A stretch of 64,000 bases of DNA, taken from contig NZ_JARXOW010000001.1 in NCBI RefSeq assembly GCF_030182585.1, forward strand, positions 1,860,001-1,924,000, given 5' to 3'. This stretch comes from Pedobacter faecalis (GTDB lineage Bacteria; Bacteroidota; Bacteroidia; Sphingobacteriales; Sphingobacteriaceae). Within the stretch, counting starts at the first letter, position 1. Every line of letters starts with the position of its first letter. Positions 42,968 to 53,174 of the stretch are shown here, in pieces. Made by a program: the position numbers and the translations under genes. A model generated the notes under the pieces. It had not been told where the DNA came from. It saw only the letters and a list, made by a program, of their open reading frames with translations, and ran no database searches.

Positions 42968-44304
42968 GAAAGGAAGCGGGCATACCAGTGTCCTGACGAC
43001 TTGACGATCCGGTGCTGGGAACTAAAGTCGACATGCACGAGTCCGAATCTTGGATGGTATCCTTCAGCCCACTCGAAGTTGTCTGTAAGCGTCCATACAA
43101 AATAACCGTGTACCTTCACGCCCTCACGCTTTGCTTTAAGAACCTCTGCGATGTGGTCCTGCAGGTACTTCTTGCGGAGATCATCCTGCACCTCCCCGTT
43201 GGCCGTTACCTGATCCGGAAATGCTGCTCCATTCTCGGTGACGATGATCCGCCGGATTTGCGGGTAAGCGTCAAACTTCTTTAATATATAATAGATCGCA
43301 GGAGGGTACACTTCCCAATGCATTTCGGTTAACGGTACACCGCGTGTAGACGCCTTAACCAGTCCTGCATGGATATAGGGTGTAAACAGTGAATAACGGA
43401 CCACTTCCCGCGTATAGTTTTGAAGACCCACAAAATCGAAGTCGAACACCATACGCTCTTCGTCGCCCGGATAAAAATATTTACCGATCTTTCGAAGTAC
43501 CGGAACTTCACTGAGCGGATAGCCCAGACCCAAAACCGGCTCGATAAACAGCCTGTTAAACAGTACATCGGCCCGCAACGCGGCGGCTACATCTTTTGGC
43601 GTTTGCGAATAGGGCTCTACATGGGAACAGGAGAACGTGGTTCCGATCTGAGCACTCGGACATAGCCGCCTTAAGGTTCTACCGCCCTCAGCCATGCACA
43701 ATACGGCATGGTGCACCGCCGGAAGGAAATTTCTTAGTCCCTTTTTGCCCGGTGCATGTACACCAAGGAAGTAGCCAGCTCCTGTAAAGACCATTGGCTC
43801 ATTCATGACCATCCAGTTTTTGATGCGGTCGCCGAAATGAAGGGCGCAGACCTCGACGTATTCCGAAAACCAGTCGACGATAAGGCGGTTGGTCCAACCA
43901 CCTTTTTCCTCAAGAATCTGCGGCAGGTCCCAGTGATATATTGTAGGCCAGGGTTCAATACCAAGCTCCAGGCAGTAGTCGATGACCTGATTATAAAAGG
44001 CAATTCCTTTCTCGTTTACCCGCCCGGTGCCTTCGGGTAAGATGCGCGACCAGGATAGGGAAAACCGGAAATTGGGAATATTCATCTGCTTCACCAGATC
44101 AATGTCACGCTTGTATTCCGCATAAAAATCGCATGCAGTCTGCGCATGATGACCGCCCTTTACTCTGCTCTTCTTGGAGGTGAATACATCCCAGATGGAG
44201 GGACTTTTACCATCGGTTCCGCAGCTCCCTTCGTTCTGAAACGCTGCAGTGGACACTCCCCATTGGAAATCAGCCCCAAAATACGCTCTGCTTAGCTCAT
44301 CCAT
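42964..44304 (-). CDS. Family 1 glycoside hydrolase (beta-glucosidase-like)
   Basis: The 446-residue protein has the GH1 layout: FQWGVSTAAFQNEG near the start, the acid/base Glu in MVMNEPMVF, the nucleophile in IIVTENGAAF and WTLTDNFEWAEGY near the end. No signal peptide is seen, so it is cytoplasmic. GH1 enzymes split beta-glucosides or related beta-glycosides. Its first 8 bases overlap the end of the glycosyltransferase-like gene, and both may act on the same glycoconjugate (inference). Confidence 0.93.
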   Translation of the reverse strand: MDELSRAYFGADFQWGVSTAAFQNEGSCGTDGKSPSIWDVFTSKKSRVKGGHHAQTACDFYAEYKRDIDLVKQMNIPNFRFSLSWSRILPEGTGRVNEKGIAFYNQVIDYCLELGIEPWPTIYHWDLPQILEEKGGWTNRLIVDWFSEYVEVCALHFGDRIKNWMVMNEPMVFTGAGYFLGVHAPGKKGLRNFLPAVHHAVLCMAEGGRTLRRLCPSAQIGTTFSCSHVEPYSQTPKDVAAALRADVLFNRLFIEPVLGLGYPLSEVPVLRKIGKYFYPGDEERMVFDFDFVGLQNYTREVVRYSLFTPYIHAGLVKASTRGVPLTEMHWEVYPPAIYYILKKFDAYPQIRRIIVTENGAAFPDQVTANGEVQDDLRKKYLQDHIAEVLKAKREGVKVHGYFVWTLTDNFEWAEGYHPRFGLVHVDFSSQHRIVKSSGHWYARFLS

Positions 44305-45283
44305 GTCTGGCTACTATAGTTTCCAAAATATTTCTCGTCTCATCAGGGTAGTCGACCGTTATCCGATCATTGCTTTCAAGCCAGGCACTGAGTACGTCAC
44401 TATGTTTGCTCTTGAGGCTCTTCATAACCGGAACCCCCATTTCCATCAGCGCCGCTGCATTTAAATGCTGTTCATATTGGCCTTTCATAGGAATCACCAG
44501 CAGCTTTTTTTTCATAAACAGCGCTTCTGCCGGCGTCTCAAAACCTGCGCCGCATAGTACGCCTGTCGACATGGCCATACTGGCCGTAAACTTTTCAGAA
44601 TTCACCGGCTGGATACTTACATTCTTAACAACGCGGCTTTTTTTGTTGTGTTTGGAAAACACCTCCCACTGCACATTCTTATAGACCGTAAGCTGCTTTA
44701 TCAGGCGTTCATCATCGTAAGCGGGCAGATATACTGTATAGTAGCTCTTATCTTTCAACTCCTTCTCACGCACTGCTTGCCTGATCACAGGGGTGAAAAC
44801 ATTCTTATTGTATCGCTCAAAATGGAATCCATAGTGCACGCTGGCTGGCGCGTAGTTATTCAGGATCAACCTGCCCGTAGGATCGGCATGCGAAGCTTTC
44901 GGCGCATTTGGTGCGATAACCGCCGCCTGGTGACTCAGGCCGATACATGGTTTGTTCTGGAAGTAGCAGGCCCAGGCAGAAACGGGTTCAAAATCATTTA
45001 TAATGAGGTCATACTCGTGAACCGGAAGGGATCGGATGGCGCTTCTCAGGGCGCGCAGATCGGCTTTTACGATGGTTTTCCACAGATTTACGCCGCCTGT
45101 CTTTCCGAAAATAAAGCTCATGCCTTTTAATTTGTATCGGACAGGAAAGGGAAGTTCCAGATCGCCCTGAATGCCGCTGACCAATACATCCACCTCTCCC
45201 ATCTCACGAAGGAGCGGAACAATATCCATTGCCCGGCTCAAATGACCGTTGCCCGTGCCCTGCACGGCATAAAGTATCTTCAT
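44297..45283 (-). CDS. GT-B fold glycosyltransferase-like protein (MurG/UGT-like)
   Basis: The 328-residue protein starts with MKILYAVQGTGNGHLSRAM, the Gly-rich acceptor loop of MurG-like GT-B enzymes, and has the donor-site segment GVLCGAGFETPAEALFMKK, followed by VIPMKGQYEQHLNAA. This is the pattern of diacylglycerol or lipid-linked sugar transferases of the MJ1255 group. No membrane helix is visible. The stop overlaps the GH1 start by 8 bases. A 29-codon frame ends 6 bases upstream. The acceptor is unknown. Confidence 0.8.
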   Translation of the reverse strand: MKILYAVQGTGNGHLSRAMDIVPLLREMGEVDVLVSGIQGDLELPFPVRYKLKGMSFIFGKTGGVNLWKTIVKADLRALRSAIRSLPVHEYDLIINDFEPVSAWACYFQNKPCIGLSHQAAVIAPNAPKASHADPTGRLILNNYAPASVHYGFHFERYNKNVFTPVIRQAVREKELKDKSYYTVYLPAYDDERLIKQLTVYKNVQWEVFSKHNKKSRVVKNVSIQPVNSEKFTASMAMSTGVLCGAGFETPAEALFMKKKLLVIPMKGQYEQHLNAAALMEMGVPVMKSLKSKHSDVLSAWLESNDRITVDYPDETRNILETIVARHG

Positions 45284-45289
45284 TATGCG

Positions 45290-45379
45290 TTAACCCGCAA
45301 ATGAAGCCCTGATAATCTGACGCAGAAACACCTCCTTGAAGAAGTCGATGAGCAGAAACGGGTTAAAAATGGTAGCCAT
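45290..45379 (-). CDS. Possible 29-residue small protein upstream of the glycosyltransferase
   Basis: An ATG at 45379 opens a 29-codon frame ending TAA at 45290-45292, 6 bases before the glycosyltransferase ATG. The product starts MATIFNPFLLIDFFKEVF and is a hydrophobic, amphipathic helix ending in a basic part (RQIIRASFAG). The spacing fits a translated upstream peptide, either a membrane micropeptide or a coupling leader. It is too short to prove by composition. Confidence 0.4.
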   Translation of the reverse strand: MATIFNPFLLIDFFKEVFLRQIIRASFAG

Positions 45380-45532
45380 AATCGATCTGTTTTGGTCGCA
45401 AGCTAGCGTTACTGTGTAAACACTACATTTAGTTAATGTGAAGTTTTATCTCCGAACCCTTACGGAATCTGAAGCTGCTTGTGTCTTGATCTTTATTTGG
45501 AATTGATTTTTCTTTGTTGCATTTTTGTAACG

Positions 45533-45635
45533 CTTATAGAGAAAGACGGAGGGATTAGACCCTGCGAAGTCTTAGCAACCTGTACTTACAAGGTGCTACA
45601 TTCTACTGGAGCCTTCTTTGCTCCCGAAAGATAAG
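45533..45635 (+). ncRNA. SAM-I type riboswitch (S-box) upstream of metH
   Basis: P1 is CTTAT (45533-45537) with ATAAG (45631-45635). Inside are the conserved elements GGAGGGA, the GCAACC segment with a P3 helix ACCT/AGGT, the following GGTGCTA and a P4 hairpin GGAGC/GCTCC, in the S-box order. The aptamer lies 146 bases upstream of metH, the first gene of metH-metF. S-adenosylmethionine binding should lower expression of the operon. The expression platform is less clear: a small GC hairpin (GGCG CTG CGCC near 45723) and a weak CTAT/ATAG stem with CTTTTT lie between aptamer and start. Confidence 0.88.
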
Positions 45636-45781
45636 TTAACTGGTAGCATTGGCTAGAGCACATTCAGCTAAACTCCGCAACTTTCCATTAAGCTTTGTAT
45701 GTAATCAGTTCGGCACTTGTTTTGGCGCTGCGCCACTATCAAAAATAGCTTTTTACATGCTCATATTGTGTAACCCGTTAA

Positions 45782-48700
45782 ATGAATATTAGAGAAGAAC
45801 TAGAGAAACGTATTTTAATTATCGACGGTGCGATGGGCACCATGATCCAGCGATATACCCTGACTGAGGAAGATTTCCGGGGGGAACGTTTCAAGGATCA
45901 CCCCTGTGATGTAAAAGGTAATAATGACCTGCTCAACATCACCCGGCCCGACATCATTAAGGCCATCCATACCGAATATCTTAAAGCCGGTACGGACATT
46001 ATTGAAACCAATACTTTCAGCACGCAGCGCATCTCTCTGGCCGATTACCAGATGGAGGAGCTCGACTATGAACTAAGCTTCGAGGGGGCTAAAATTGCCA
46101 AGGAAGCGGCCAATGAGTTTATGGCGGCAAATCCGGAGCGCAAGTGCTTTGTGGCCGGTGCCATTGGCCCGACCAACCGGACGCTATCCATTTCACCTGA
46201 TGTGAACGACCCTGGGTTCAGGGCCATTAGTTTTGACGAACTTGTAGATGCGTATGACAGGCAGGTACGGGGACTGGTAGACGGGGGCGCCGACGTATTG
46301 TTGATTGAGACGATATTTGACACGCTGAACGCTAAGGCGGCGATTTTTTCTATAAAGAAATATGAAGCGGAAATTGGCCGCAAGATAGAGATCATGATAT
46401 CCGGAACCATTACAGATGCTTCAGGGAGAACCCTGAGCGGACAAACCGCTGAGGCCTTTCTGAATTCGGTAATGCATGCTAAACCTTTAAGTATAGGGTT
46501 TAACTGTGCGCTTGGCGCAAAAGACATGCGTCCGCATATTGAGGAGCTTTCAGCTAAGGCGGGCTGTTATGTTTCTGCCTATCCGAACGCCGGACTCCCG
46601 AATGAATTTGGGGCGTACGACGAGACACCGCATGAAACTGCTCACCTGGTTGAGGATTTCATACAACATGGTTTTGTGAACATTGTGGGTGGTTGCTGCG
46701 GCACCACGCCCGACCATATCGGCTGCATTGCTGAAAAAGCAAAAGGCATTGCCCCGCGAAAAATCCCTCAGATCCAACCGTACATGAGGCTTAGCGGGTT
46801 GGAACCTGTTACGATTACACCAGAAAGCATTTTCGTTAACATTGGCGAGCGCACAAACATCACGGGATCACCTAAGTTTTCCAAACTCATCCTGAGTGGT
46901 GATTTTGAAGCGGCCTTGTCGGTAGCCCGCCAGCAAGTGGAAGGCGGCGCCCAGGTTATTGACGTGAACATGGACGAAGGAATGATCGACTCTGAAGCAG
47001 CCATGACGAAGTTCCTGAACCTGATCGCTTCGGAACCGGACATATCAAAGTTGCCGATCATGGTCGACTCCTCGAAATGGACGGTTATAGAAGCCGGACT
47101 AAAATGCTTGCAAGGCAAGGGCATTGTGAATTCCATCTCTTTGAAAGAGGGCGAGGATAAATTCCGGGAAAGTGCCCGGAAGATCATGACGTATGGTGCG
47201 GCTGTGGTAGTGATGGCTTTTGATGAACGGGGACAGGCCGACAATTATGAAAGAAGGATCGAGATCTGTAAGAGATCTTACGACATACTGGTTAACGAAA
47301 TTGGCTTCCCCGCTGAGGACATCATTTTCGACCCGAACATTCTGACGGTGGCGACGGGCCTGGAGGAGCATAACAATTATGCGGTCGACTTCATTAACGC
47401 AACGCGCTGGATTAAAGAAAACCTCCCTTATGCTAAGGTTAGCGGTGGGGTTTCCAATATATCCTTCTCATTTAGAGGCAACAACACTGTAAGGGAAGCC
47501 ATGCATTCTGCTTTTCTCTATCATGCCATAAAAGCGGGGCTTGATATGGGCATTGTGAATGCCGGTATGCTTGAGGTGTATCAGGAGATTCCGCCTGAAC
47601 TGCTTGAAATGGTAGAGGACGTTCTTCTGAACCGGCGGGATGACGCCACGGAACGGTTGGTAGAATACGCTGAAACCATTAAATCGAAAGGCAAAGAGGT
47701 GGTGCGCGATGAAACCTGGCGCAGAGGAACGGTAGAAGAGCGCTTGTCGCACGCCCTTGTTAAAGGGATTATCGAGTACCTGGATGCCGATGTAGAGGAA
47801 GCCCGGCAGAAATATGACCGCCCGATTCAGGTGATAGAAGGTCCGCTGATGGACGGTATGAATATTGTCGGCGACCTCTTTGGCGCTGGAAAAATGTTTT
47901 TGCCCCAGGTGGTAAAGTCGGCCCGTGTAATGAAAAAAGCTGTGGCTTACCTGCTCCCGTTCATTGAACAGGAAAAGCTTGCCAACCCGGATCAGGATCA
48001 GAATTCCTCGGCCGGAAGGGTGCTGATGGCGACTGTTAAAGGCGATGTGCACGACATTGGAAAAAATATAGTTGGTGTAGTGCTTGCCTGCAACAACTTT
48101 GAGATTGTTGATATGGGTGTGATGGTGCCTGCACAGGACATTATCAAAAAGGCCAGAGAGATCAACGCAGATATTATCGGTCTGAGTGGCTTGATAACGC
48201 CTTCTTTAGATGAGATGGTCCATTTTGCCAAGGAGATGGAGCGCGAAGGGTTTTCGATTCCGCTGATTATTGGCGGGGCAACCACCTCGCGTATCCACGT
48301 AGCCGTAAAGGTGGCACCAAACTACTCCGGCCCTGCTATCCACGTCCTCGATGCGTCTAGAAGTGTGACCGTATGCAGCACGCTGATGAACCAGGACACG
48401 CGTGACGATTATATAGCAGGCATTAAAGCTGAATATGAGAAGGCCCGTGAAGCACATTTGAATAAGCGGCCTGACAAACGGTATAAGACCTTAGAGGAAG
48501 CACGTGAGGGTAGTTTCAAATTGGATCTGGATCAGGTTGCGACAGCACCCCGGTTTTTAGGAACAAAGGTATTTGAGGACTATCCGCTGGAAGACCTGGT
48601 GCCTTATATCGATTGGACACCGTTTTTCCATACATGGGAACTTCGGGGCAGTTATCCGAGAATTCTCGAGGATGAGGTAGTTGGCGACGAGGCGAAAAAG

Positions 48701-49441
48701 CTGTTTGAAGACGCTCAGTTGCTGCTTAGACGCATTGTAGACGAGAAATTGCTGGCTGCTAAGGCGGTAATTGGTTTTTGGCTTGCCAATGCGGTTGGCG
48801 ATGATATTGTACTGAATGTTGACGGAGAAGAGGTCGTGATCCACACACTTCGTCAGCAGGCCGAGAAAGCAGACGGTCAACCGTACTATGCGTTGTCGGA
48901 CTTTATTGCACCTAAAAGCACGGGAATACAGGATTATTTCGGGGGCTTTGCACTCACTGCCGGTATTGGCTGCGATGAACTGGTAGCAAGTTTTGAGGCG
49001 AATCATGATGACTACAACAGCATCATGGCGAAGGCGCTGGCCGACCGACTGGCTGAGGCTTTTGCAGAGCGTATGCACGAACTGGTGCGCAAGGACTACT
49101 GGGGCTATGCAAACGAGGAATCATTCAGCAATGAGGAACTGATCAAAGAAGAATACGTGGGTATCCGCCCTGCACCGGGTTACCCGGCCTGTCCGGAACA
49201 CACTGAGAAAGGCACATTGTTTAGCCTCCTTGAAGCTGAAAATAAGATTGGCCTTCGGCTCACAGAGAGTTACGCCATGCATCCTACTGCGGCAGTTAGC
49301 GGATTTTACTTTGCCCATCCGCAATCGAGGTACTTTGGCCTGGGTAAAATAACCCGCGACCAGGTGGAAGATTATGCGGTGCGAAAAGGCATGACTACCG
49401 AAGAAGCAGAGAGATGGCTGGGACCGAACCTGGCGTATTAA
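45782..49441 (+). CDS. metH: Cobalamin-dependent methionine synthase
   Basis: The 1219-residue protein has all MetH modules in order. The homocysteine domain has zinc ligands Cys242 (GFNCALGA) and Cys305/Cys306 (GGCCGTT). The methyltetrahydrofolate (pterin) domain starts at about residue 350 ([17 protein letters not shown]). The B12 domain has His757 in GDVHDIGKN, and the AdoMet reactivation domain has [12 protein letters not shown]. It transfers the methyl group from 5-methyl-THF to homocysteine through cobalamin. It follows a SAM riboswitch and is followed after 24 bases by metF, which makes its methyl donor. No metE is seen. Confidence 0.97.
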   Translation: MNIREELEKRILIIDGAMGTMIQRYTLTEEDFRGERFKDHPCDVKGNNDLLNITRPDIIKAIHTEYLKAGTDIIETNTFSTQRISLADYQMEELDYELSFEGAKIAKEAANEFMAANPERKCFVAGAIGPTNRTLSISPDVNDPGFRAISFDELVDAYDRQVRGLVDGGADVLLIETIFDTLNAKAAIFSIKKYEAEIGRKIEIMISGTITDASGRTLSGQTAEAFLNSVMHAKPLSIGFNCALGAKDMRPHIEELSAKAGCYVSAYPNAGLPNEFGAYDETPHETAHLVEDFIQHGFVNIVGGCCGTTPDHIGCIAEKAKGIAPRKIPQIQPYMRLSGLEPVTITPESIFVNIGERTNITGSPKFSKLILSGDFEAALSVARQQVEGGAQVIDVNMDEGMIDSEAAMTKFLNLIASEPDISKLPIMVDSSKWTVIEAGLKCLQGKGIVNSISLKEGEDKFRESARKIMTYGAAVVVMAFDERGQADNYERRIEICKRSYDILVNEIGFPAEDIIFDPNILTVATGLEEHNNYAVDFINATRWIKENLPYAKVSGGVSNISFSFRGNNTVREAMHSAFLYHAIKAGLDMGIVNAGMLEVYQEIPPELLEMVEDVLLNRRDDATERLVEYAETIKSKGKEVVRDETWRRGTVEERLSHALVKGIIEYLDADVEEARQKYDRPIQVIEGPLMDGMNIVGDLFGAGKMFLPQVVKSARVMKKAVAYLLPFIEQEKLANPDQDQNSSAGRVLMATVKGDVHDIGKNIVGVVLACNNFEIVDMGVMVPAQDIIKKAREINADIIGLSGLITPSLDEMVHFAKEMEREGFSIPLIIGGATTSRIHVAVKVAPNYSGPAIHVLDASRSVTVCSTLMNQDTRDDYIAGIKAEYEKAREAHLNKRPDKRYKTLEEAREGSFKLDLDQVATAPRFLGTKVFEDYPLEDLVPYIDWTPFFHTWELRGSYPRILEDEVVGDEAKKLFEDAQLLLRRIVDEKLLAAKAVIGFWLANAVGDDIVLNVDGEEVVIHTLRQQAEKADGQPYYALSDFIAPKSTGIQDYFGGFALTAGIGCDELVASFEANHDDYNSIMAKALADRLAEAFAERMHELVRKDYWGYANEESFSNEELIKEEYVGIRPAPGYPACPEHTEKGTLFSLLEAENKIGLRLTESYAMHPTAAVSGFYFAHPQSRYFGLGKITRDQVEDYAVRKGMTTEEAERWLGPNLAY

Positions 49442-49465
49442 TCCATATTTATAGACCGACCAACC

Positions 49466-50419
49466 ATGAAAATTACCGACCATATAAAAAACGCAAACGG
49501 CAGGACGCTGTTCTCTTTCGAACTGCTCCCACCTGTTAAAGGAAGAAGTATAGAAGAGATATATAAAGCTATTGATCCTTTAATGGATTTTAAGCCGCCC
49601 TTTATTGACGTAACTTACCATCGTGAGGACTACATCTACAAGCAGCACGACAGCGGTTTGCTTGAAAAGGTTTCCTATCGCAAACGCCCGGGCACCGTAG
49701 CCATCTGCGCAGCGATTATGAACCGTTATAAGGTAGACGCTGTACCTCACCTGATTTGCGGTGGATTTACGAAAGAAGAAACCGAGAATGCGCTGATTGA
49801 CCTGCAGTTTTTGGGTATCGACAACGTGCTGGTACTAAGAGGTGATGCCCGGCACGGGGATTCCTCGTTCGTACCAACCCCGGGGGGCCATGCCTACGCT
49901 ACGGAACTGCTTCAGCAGGTGATGGATATGAATAGCGGAAAGTACCTGCATGAAGATCATTCTGCTTTTAAGACAGACTTCTGCATTGGGGTAGCCGGTT
50001 ATCCGGAAAAGCATTTTGAGGCGCCTAACCTGAAAATAGACTTCAAGTACCTGAAGCAGAAAGTGGAGATGGGTGCAGAGTTTATTGTAACCCAGATGTT
50101 TTTTGACAACACCAAATATGTTGATTTCGTAAAACAGTGCCGCGAAAACGGTATTCATGTACCCATTATACCGGGGCTAAAGCCGATCACCTCTTCCAAG
50201 CAACTGATCAGCTTACCTAAGATTTTCCATATTGACCTGCCGGAGGAACTCACGGAAGCAGTGTTGGCTTGTAAAGACGAAAAACAGGTGAAAGAGGTTG
50301 GCATTGAATGGATGATCCATCAGTGTAAAGAGTTGATTAAAGTTGGTGCGCCGGTTTTGCATTTTTATACCATGAGTAATCCGGAGCCAACCAGAAAAAT
50401 AGCGGAAGCGGTTTTTTAA
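49466..50419 (+). CDS. metF: 5,10-methylenetetrahydrofolate reductase
   Basis: The 317-residue protein has the MetF barrel motifs: LFSFELLPPVKG near the start (Glu in FSFE, the catalytic acid position), FIDVTYH, VLVLRGDARHG for the folate/FAD loop, and FIVTQMFFDN. It reduces methylene-THF to methyl-THF with FAD and NADH, feeding MetH. It is 24 bases behind metH, so both are under the same riboswitch. Length is normal for the family. Confidence 0.96.
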   Translation: MKITDHIKNANGRTLFSFELLPPVKGRSIEEIYKAIDPLMDFKPPFIDVTYHREDYIYKQHDSGLLEKVSYRKRPGTVAICAAIMNRYKVDAVPHLICGGFTKEETENALIDLQFLGIDNVLVLRGDARHGDSSFVPTPGGHAYATELLQQVMDMNSGKYLHEDHSAFKTDFCIGVAGYPEKHFEAPNLKIDFKYLKQKVEMGAEFIVTQMFFDNTKYVDFVKQCRENGIHVPIIPGLKPITSSKQLISLPKIFHIDLPEELTEAVLACKDEKQVKEVGIEWMIHQCKELIKVGAPVLHFYTMSNPEPTRKIAEAVF

Positions 50420-50469
50420 TATTTGTGGAATACTCTTTGTATCTTTCGTATCCATCAACACGAAAGAAT

Positions 50470-50904
50470 ATGAAAAGACTGGCGATCATTGCTTTTATTT
50501 TTATAGTGAGCTCCGTGGGCTGCACCACCATGAAGCCGGGAACAATCAGTAATGGTGGACTTTCCGCTTTAGGAGGCACCTGGGAGCTGGTTTACATTTC
50601 CGGCCCGAGAATCGCCTTCAACGGATTGTATCCGGCGAAACGGCCCAGCATTAAATTCGATATTTCTGAAAAGCGTTTCAGCGGCAATACGAGCTGCAAT
50701 TCATTTTCCGGGACACTCTCAGCTGATGATACAACTATTGATTTTACACAACCTTTTATGATGACAAAAATGGCCTGCCCGGGTGAAGGAGAGGCCATTT
50801 TCGTTGAAATGCTTCGTAAGGTGAACCGTTATGAAATTACTGCCGATACGGCATTAAATTTTATGACGGGAGATATCACGATGATGAGGTTCAATAAGAA
50901 ATAA
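50470..50904 (+). CDS. META-domain lipoprotein (HslJ-like)
   Basis: The ATG at 50470 gives 144 residues with a lipoprotein signal (MKRLAIIAFIFIVSSVGC, Cys18 as lipidation site). The mature part is one META domain: GGTWELVYISG, IKFDISEKRFSGNTSCNSFS, MTKMACPGEGEAIFVEML and a final TGDITMMRF. HslJ-type proteins are outer membrane lipoproteins linked to heat or novobiocin tolerance in E. coli; the function here is unknown. It follows metF by 50 bases but is unrelated in theme. The stop overlaps the convergent thrC stop by 14 bases. Confidence 0.88.
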   Translation: MKRLAIIAFIFIVSSVGCTTMKPGTISNGGLSALGGTWELVYISGPRIAFNGLYPAKRPSIKFDISEKRFSGNTSCNSFSGTLSADDTTIDFTQPFMMTKMACPGEGEAIFVEMLRKVNRYEITADTALNFMTGDITMMRFNKK

Positions 50905-52204
50905 GGATTTCTTTCAGAGACTCAAACTTTGGAGCCATTGCAGTAACCTGCTTTTCTTTCTGCCTAAGCCCGTCGACCTGAGCTGGCACCTGGATATTGG
51001 CCCGTTGTTCTTTTGAGAACACCTCCGGAAACTTGCAGGCGTGGGCAGTGGAAAGAAATACTGCGGCATCTTCCTGCTCACTTGAAATATACTGTTTTCG
51101 GTGCTCCTGTATAGCCAACCAGGCGATCGCGGTATGCGGACAGGCAATATAGCTGTATTGCTCATATAAAGCGTCCATACCTTTAAGGGTTTCTTCGTCG
51201 GTAAACCGGTAACTTGTAACCAGCTTTCTAATAGCCTCAACGTCCTGGTCAAACATATCCATAATTCTTACCCAGTTACTCGGTGCACCTACGTCCATGG
51301 CGTTGGCATAGGTTTGAACGGATGGTCGCGCATCATAAACGCCGGTCTGAAGGAAGCGCGGAACAGTATCATTTACATTGGTAGCCGCGATAAACCTGCT
51401 CGCAGGAAGACCCATCTTTGTGGCGAGCAAGCCTGCTGCGATATTACCGAAGTTGCCGCTTGGGACAGAGAATATAAGATTCGTTTTCCCCTGCCTTTTC
51501 AACTGCGCATAGGTATAAAAATAATAGAACGTTTGCGGGATGAGTCTTGCTATATTGATGGAATTGGCCGATGTAAGCCTTAGATGATTATTCAGTGCTT
51601 CGTCGGCAAAGGCCTCTTTAACCAGGCGCTGACAATCATCAAAGGTGCCCAGAACCGATATTGCATGGATATTCTCCCCGTTTGTACATAGCTGCAGTTC
51701 CTGTATATCACTTACTTTACCTTCCGGATATAAGATTGTTACCCTGGTATTGTGAACGCCCAGGAAACCCAGCGCCACTGCTCCGCCCGTATCGCCTGAA
51801 GTGGCGACCAGAACATCCAGCGTTTTCTCGCCGTCCTTAAGAAAATAACCCATCACACGGCTCATGAACCTGGCGCCAAAATCCTTAAATGCCAGAGAGG
51901 GGCCATGAAAAAGCTCCAGCACATAGGTCTGCTCATCAAGTTTTACCGCTGGTGCATCAAAATCAATAGCGTCATCTATAAGCTTTCTAAGATCCGATGC
52001 CGGGATGGCTTCCTGCAGAAGTGAAGAGGCTACATGAAAGGCGATATCGCGCAGACTGTACTGATCAATCTGATCCAGGAAAGCACTATCGAGCTTAGGA
52101 ATATGAATCGGCATGTACAAGCCTTTGTCGAGCGGCATACTATTAAATACCGCGGTTTGGAAATCGACGCTCAGGTCGTGATTATTGGTACTGTATAATT
52201 TCAT
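50891..52204 (-). CDS. thrC: Threonine synthase
   Basis: The 437-residue PLP enzyme has the cofactor Lys in SLAFKDFGARF, the phosphate-binding loop SGDTGGAVALGF and SVPSGNFGNIAAG. It converts O-phosphohomoserine to threonine. It is the last gene of thrA-thrB-thrC, 8 bases after thrB. The length (over 420) places it in the E. coli/yeast-like branch. Confidence 0.96.
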   Translation of the reverse strand: MKLYSTNNHDLSVDFQTAVFNSMPLDKGLYMPIHIPKLDSAFLDQIDQYSLRDIAFHVASSLLQEAIPASDLRKLIDDAIDFDAPAVKLDEQTYVLELFHGPSLAFKDFGARFMSRVMGYFLKDGEKTLDVLVATSGDTGGAVALGFLGVHNTRVTILYPEGKVSDIQELQLCTNGENIHAISVLGTFDDCQRLVKEAFADEALNNHLRLTSANSINIARLIPQTFYYFYTYAQLKRQGKTNLIFSVPSGNFGNIAAGLLATKMGLPASRFIAATNVNDTVPRFLQTGVYDARPSVQTYANAMDVGAPSNWVRIMDMFDQDVEAIRKLVTSYRFTDEETLKGMDALYEQYSYIACPHTAIAWLAIQEHRKQYISSEQEDAAVFLSTAHACKFPEVFSKEQRANIQVPAQVDGLRQKEKQVTAMAPKFESLKEILISY

Positions 52205-52212
52205 GATGCTGC

Positions 52213-53148
52213 TTAGTCTAGTATTATCGGTCCTTTTTTGTTCATCTCGGAAACAAAGGACAGGCTGTTGATGTCGAGTCCTTTTAGATGATCCTGAAGC
52301 TTTTGTGTAATCTGCCGGGCCGTATCTGCGTCTTTAGTAAGCGCGAATACGGATGGCCCGGATCCGGATATACCAAAACCTATACCGCCTGCTTCCAGGG
52401 CCATCGACTTCATCACTGCGAAGTCCGGGATCAGGATGGCGCGGGTAGGCTCCACGAGCACATCAGTCATACTCCTTCCGATCAGCTCATAATCGTTCAT
52501 AAAAAGTCCGCTGACAAGTCCGGCTACGTTGCCCCACTGCGTTACCGCGTCTTTCAGCTGAACTTTGGCACGGATCATTTGCCTTGCGTCTTTGGTGGGT
52601 ACGTCGACTTCGGGATACACTACCGCCGCATGCATGCCCTGCGGGAAAGGCAGGCTGATGATATCAAGCGGCTCATAACTTCGGATCAACACGAAGCCGC
52701 CCATAAGTGCCGGAGCAACATTGTCTGCATGCCCGTAACCACATGCCAGTTCCTCGCCTTTCATGGCGAAAGGCACGAGGTCACGATTGCTCAGCTGACT
52801 GTCAAACAAGGTATTGATTGCAAAGAGTCCGGCTACGGTACTTGCCGAACTGGAGCCAAGGCCGCTGCCGATCGGCATTTTTTTATGCAGTTCAATATCG
52901 ACCCCAGTGTCGGGTTTGCCGATATGCCGGAGGTAGTGCTGTACACTGGCACTGACGGTATTCTTCTCGGGATCTAGCGGCAACTTACCCTCGTCGCCAG
53001 TGATCTTAGATATGGTCACCCCGCTGCCGCCAGTAAGACGCATCACGACTTCGTCGCCAGGCTGATTTACCGCGAAACCAAGCACGTCGTAACCACAGAC
53101 AACATTGGCTACGGTAGCGGGAGCGAAAACTTTTACAGATTGTTTCAT
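52213..53148 (-). CDS. thrB: Homoserine kinase
   Basis: The 311-residue GHMP kinase starts with VFAPATVANVVCGYDVLGFA and has the ATP loop PIGSGLGSSSAS and a C-terminal GISGSGPSVFAL loop. It phosphorylates homoserine for ThrC. It lies 26 bases after thrA and 8 bases before thrC. Confidence 0.96.
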   Translation of the reverse strand: MKQSVKVFAPATVANVVCGYDVLGFAVNQPGDEVVMRLTGGSGVTISKITGDEGKLPLDPEKNTVSASVQHYLRHIGKPDTGVDIELHKKMPIGSGLGSSSASTVAGLFAINTLFDSQLSNRDLVPFAMKGEELACGYGHADNVAPALMGGFVLIRSYEPLDIISLPFPQGMHAAVVYPEVDVPTKDARQMIRAKVQLKDAVTQWGNVAGLVSGLFMNDYELIGRSMTDVLVEPTRAILIPDFAVMKSMALEAGGIGFGISGSGPSVFALTKDADTARQITQKLQDHLKGLDINSLSFVSEMNKKGPIILD

Positions 53149-53174
53149 GTATAAATTATATGTCTTTCTAAATC

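Noticed and set aside
52288..52977. Plus-strand frame of 229 codons opposite thrB
   Set aside because: The thrB frame is a complete GHMP kinase; the opposite frame has no signature and sits wholly inside it.
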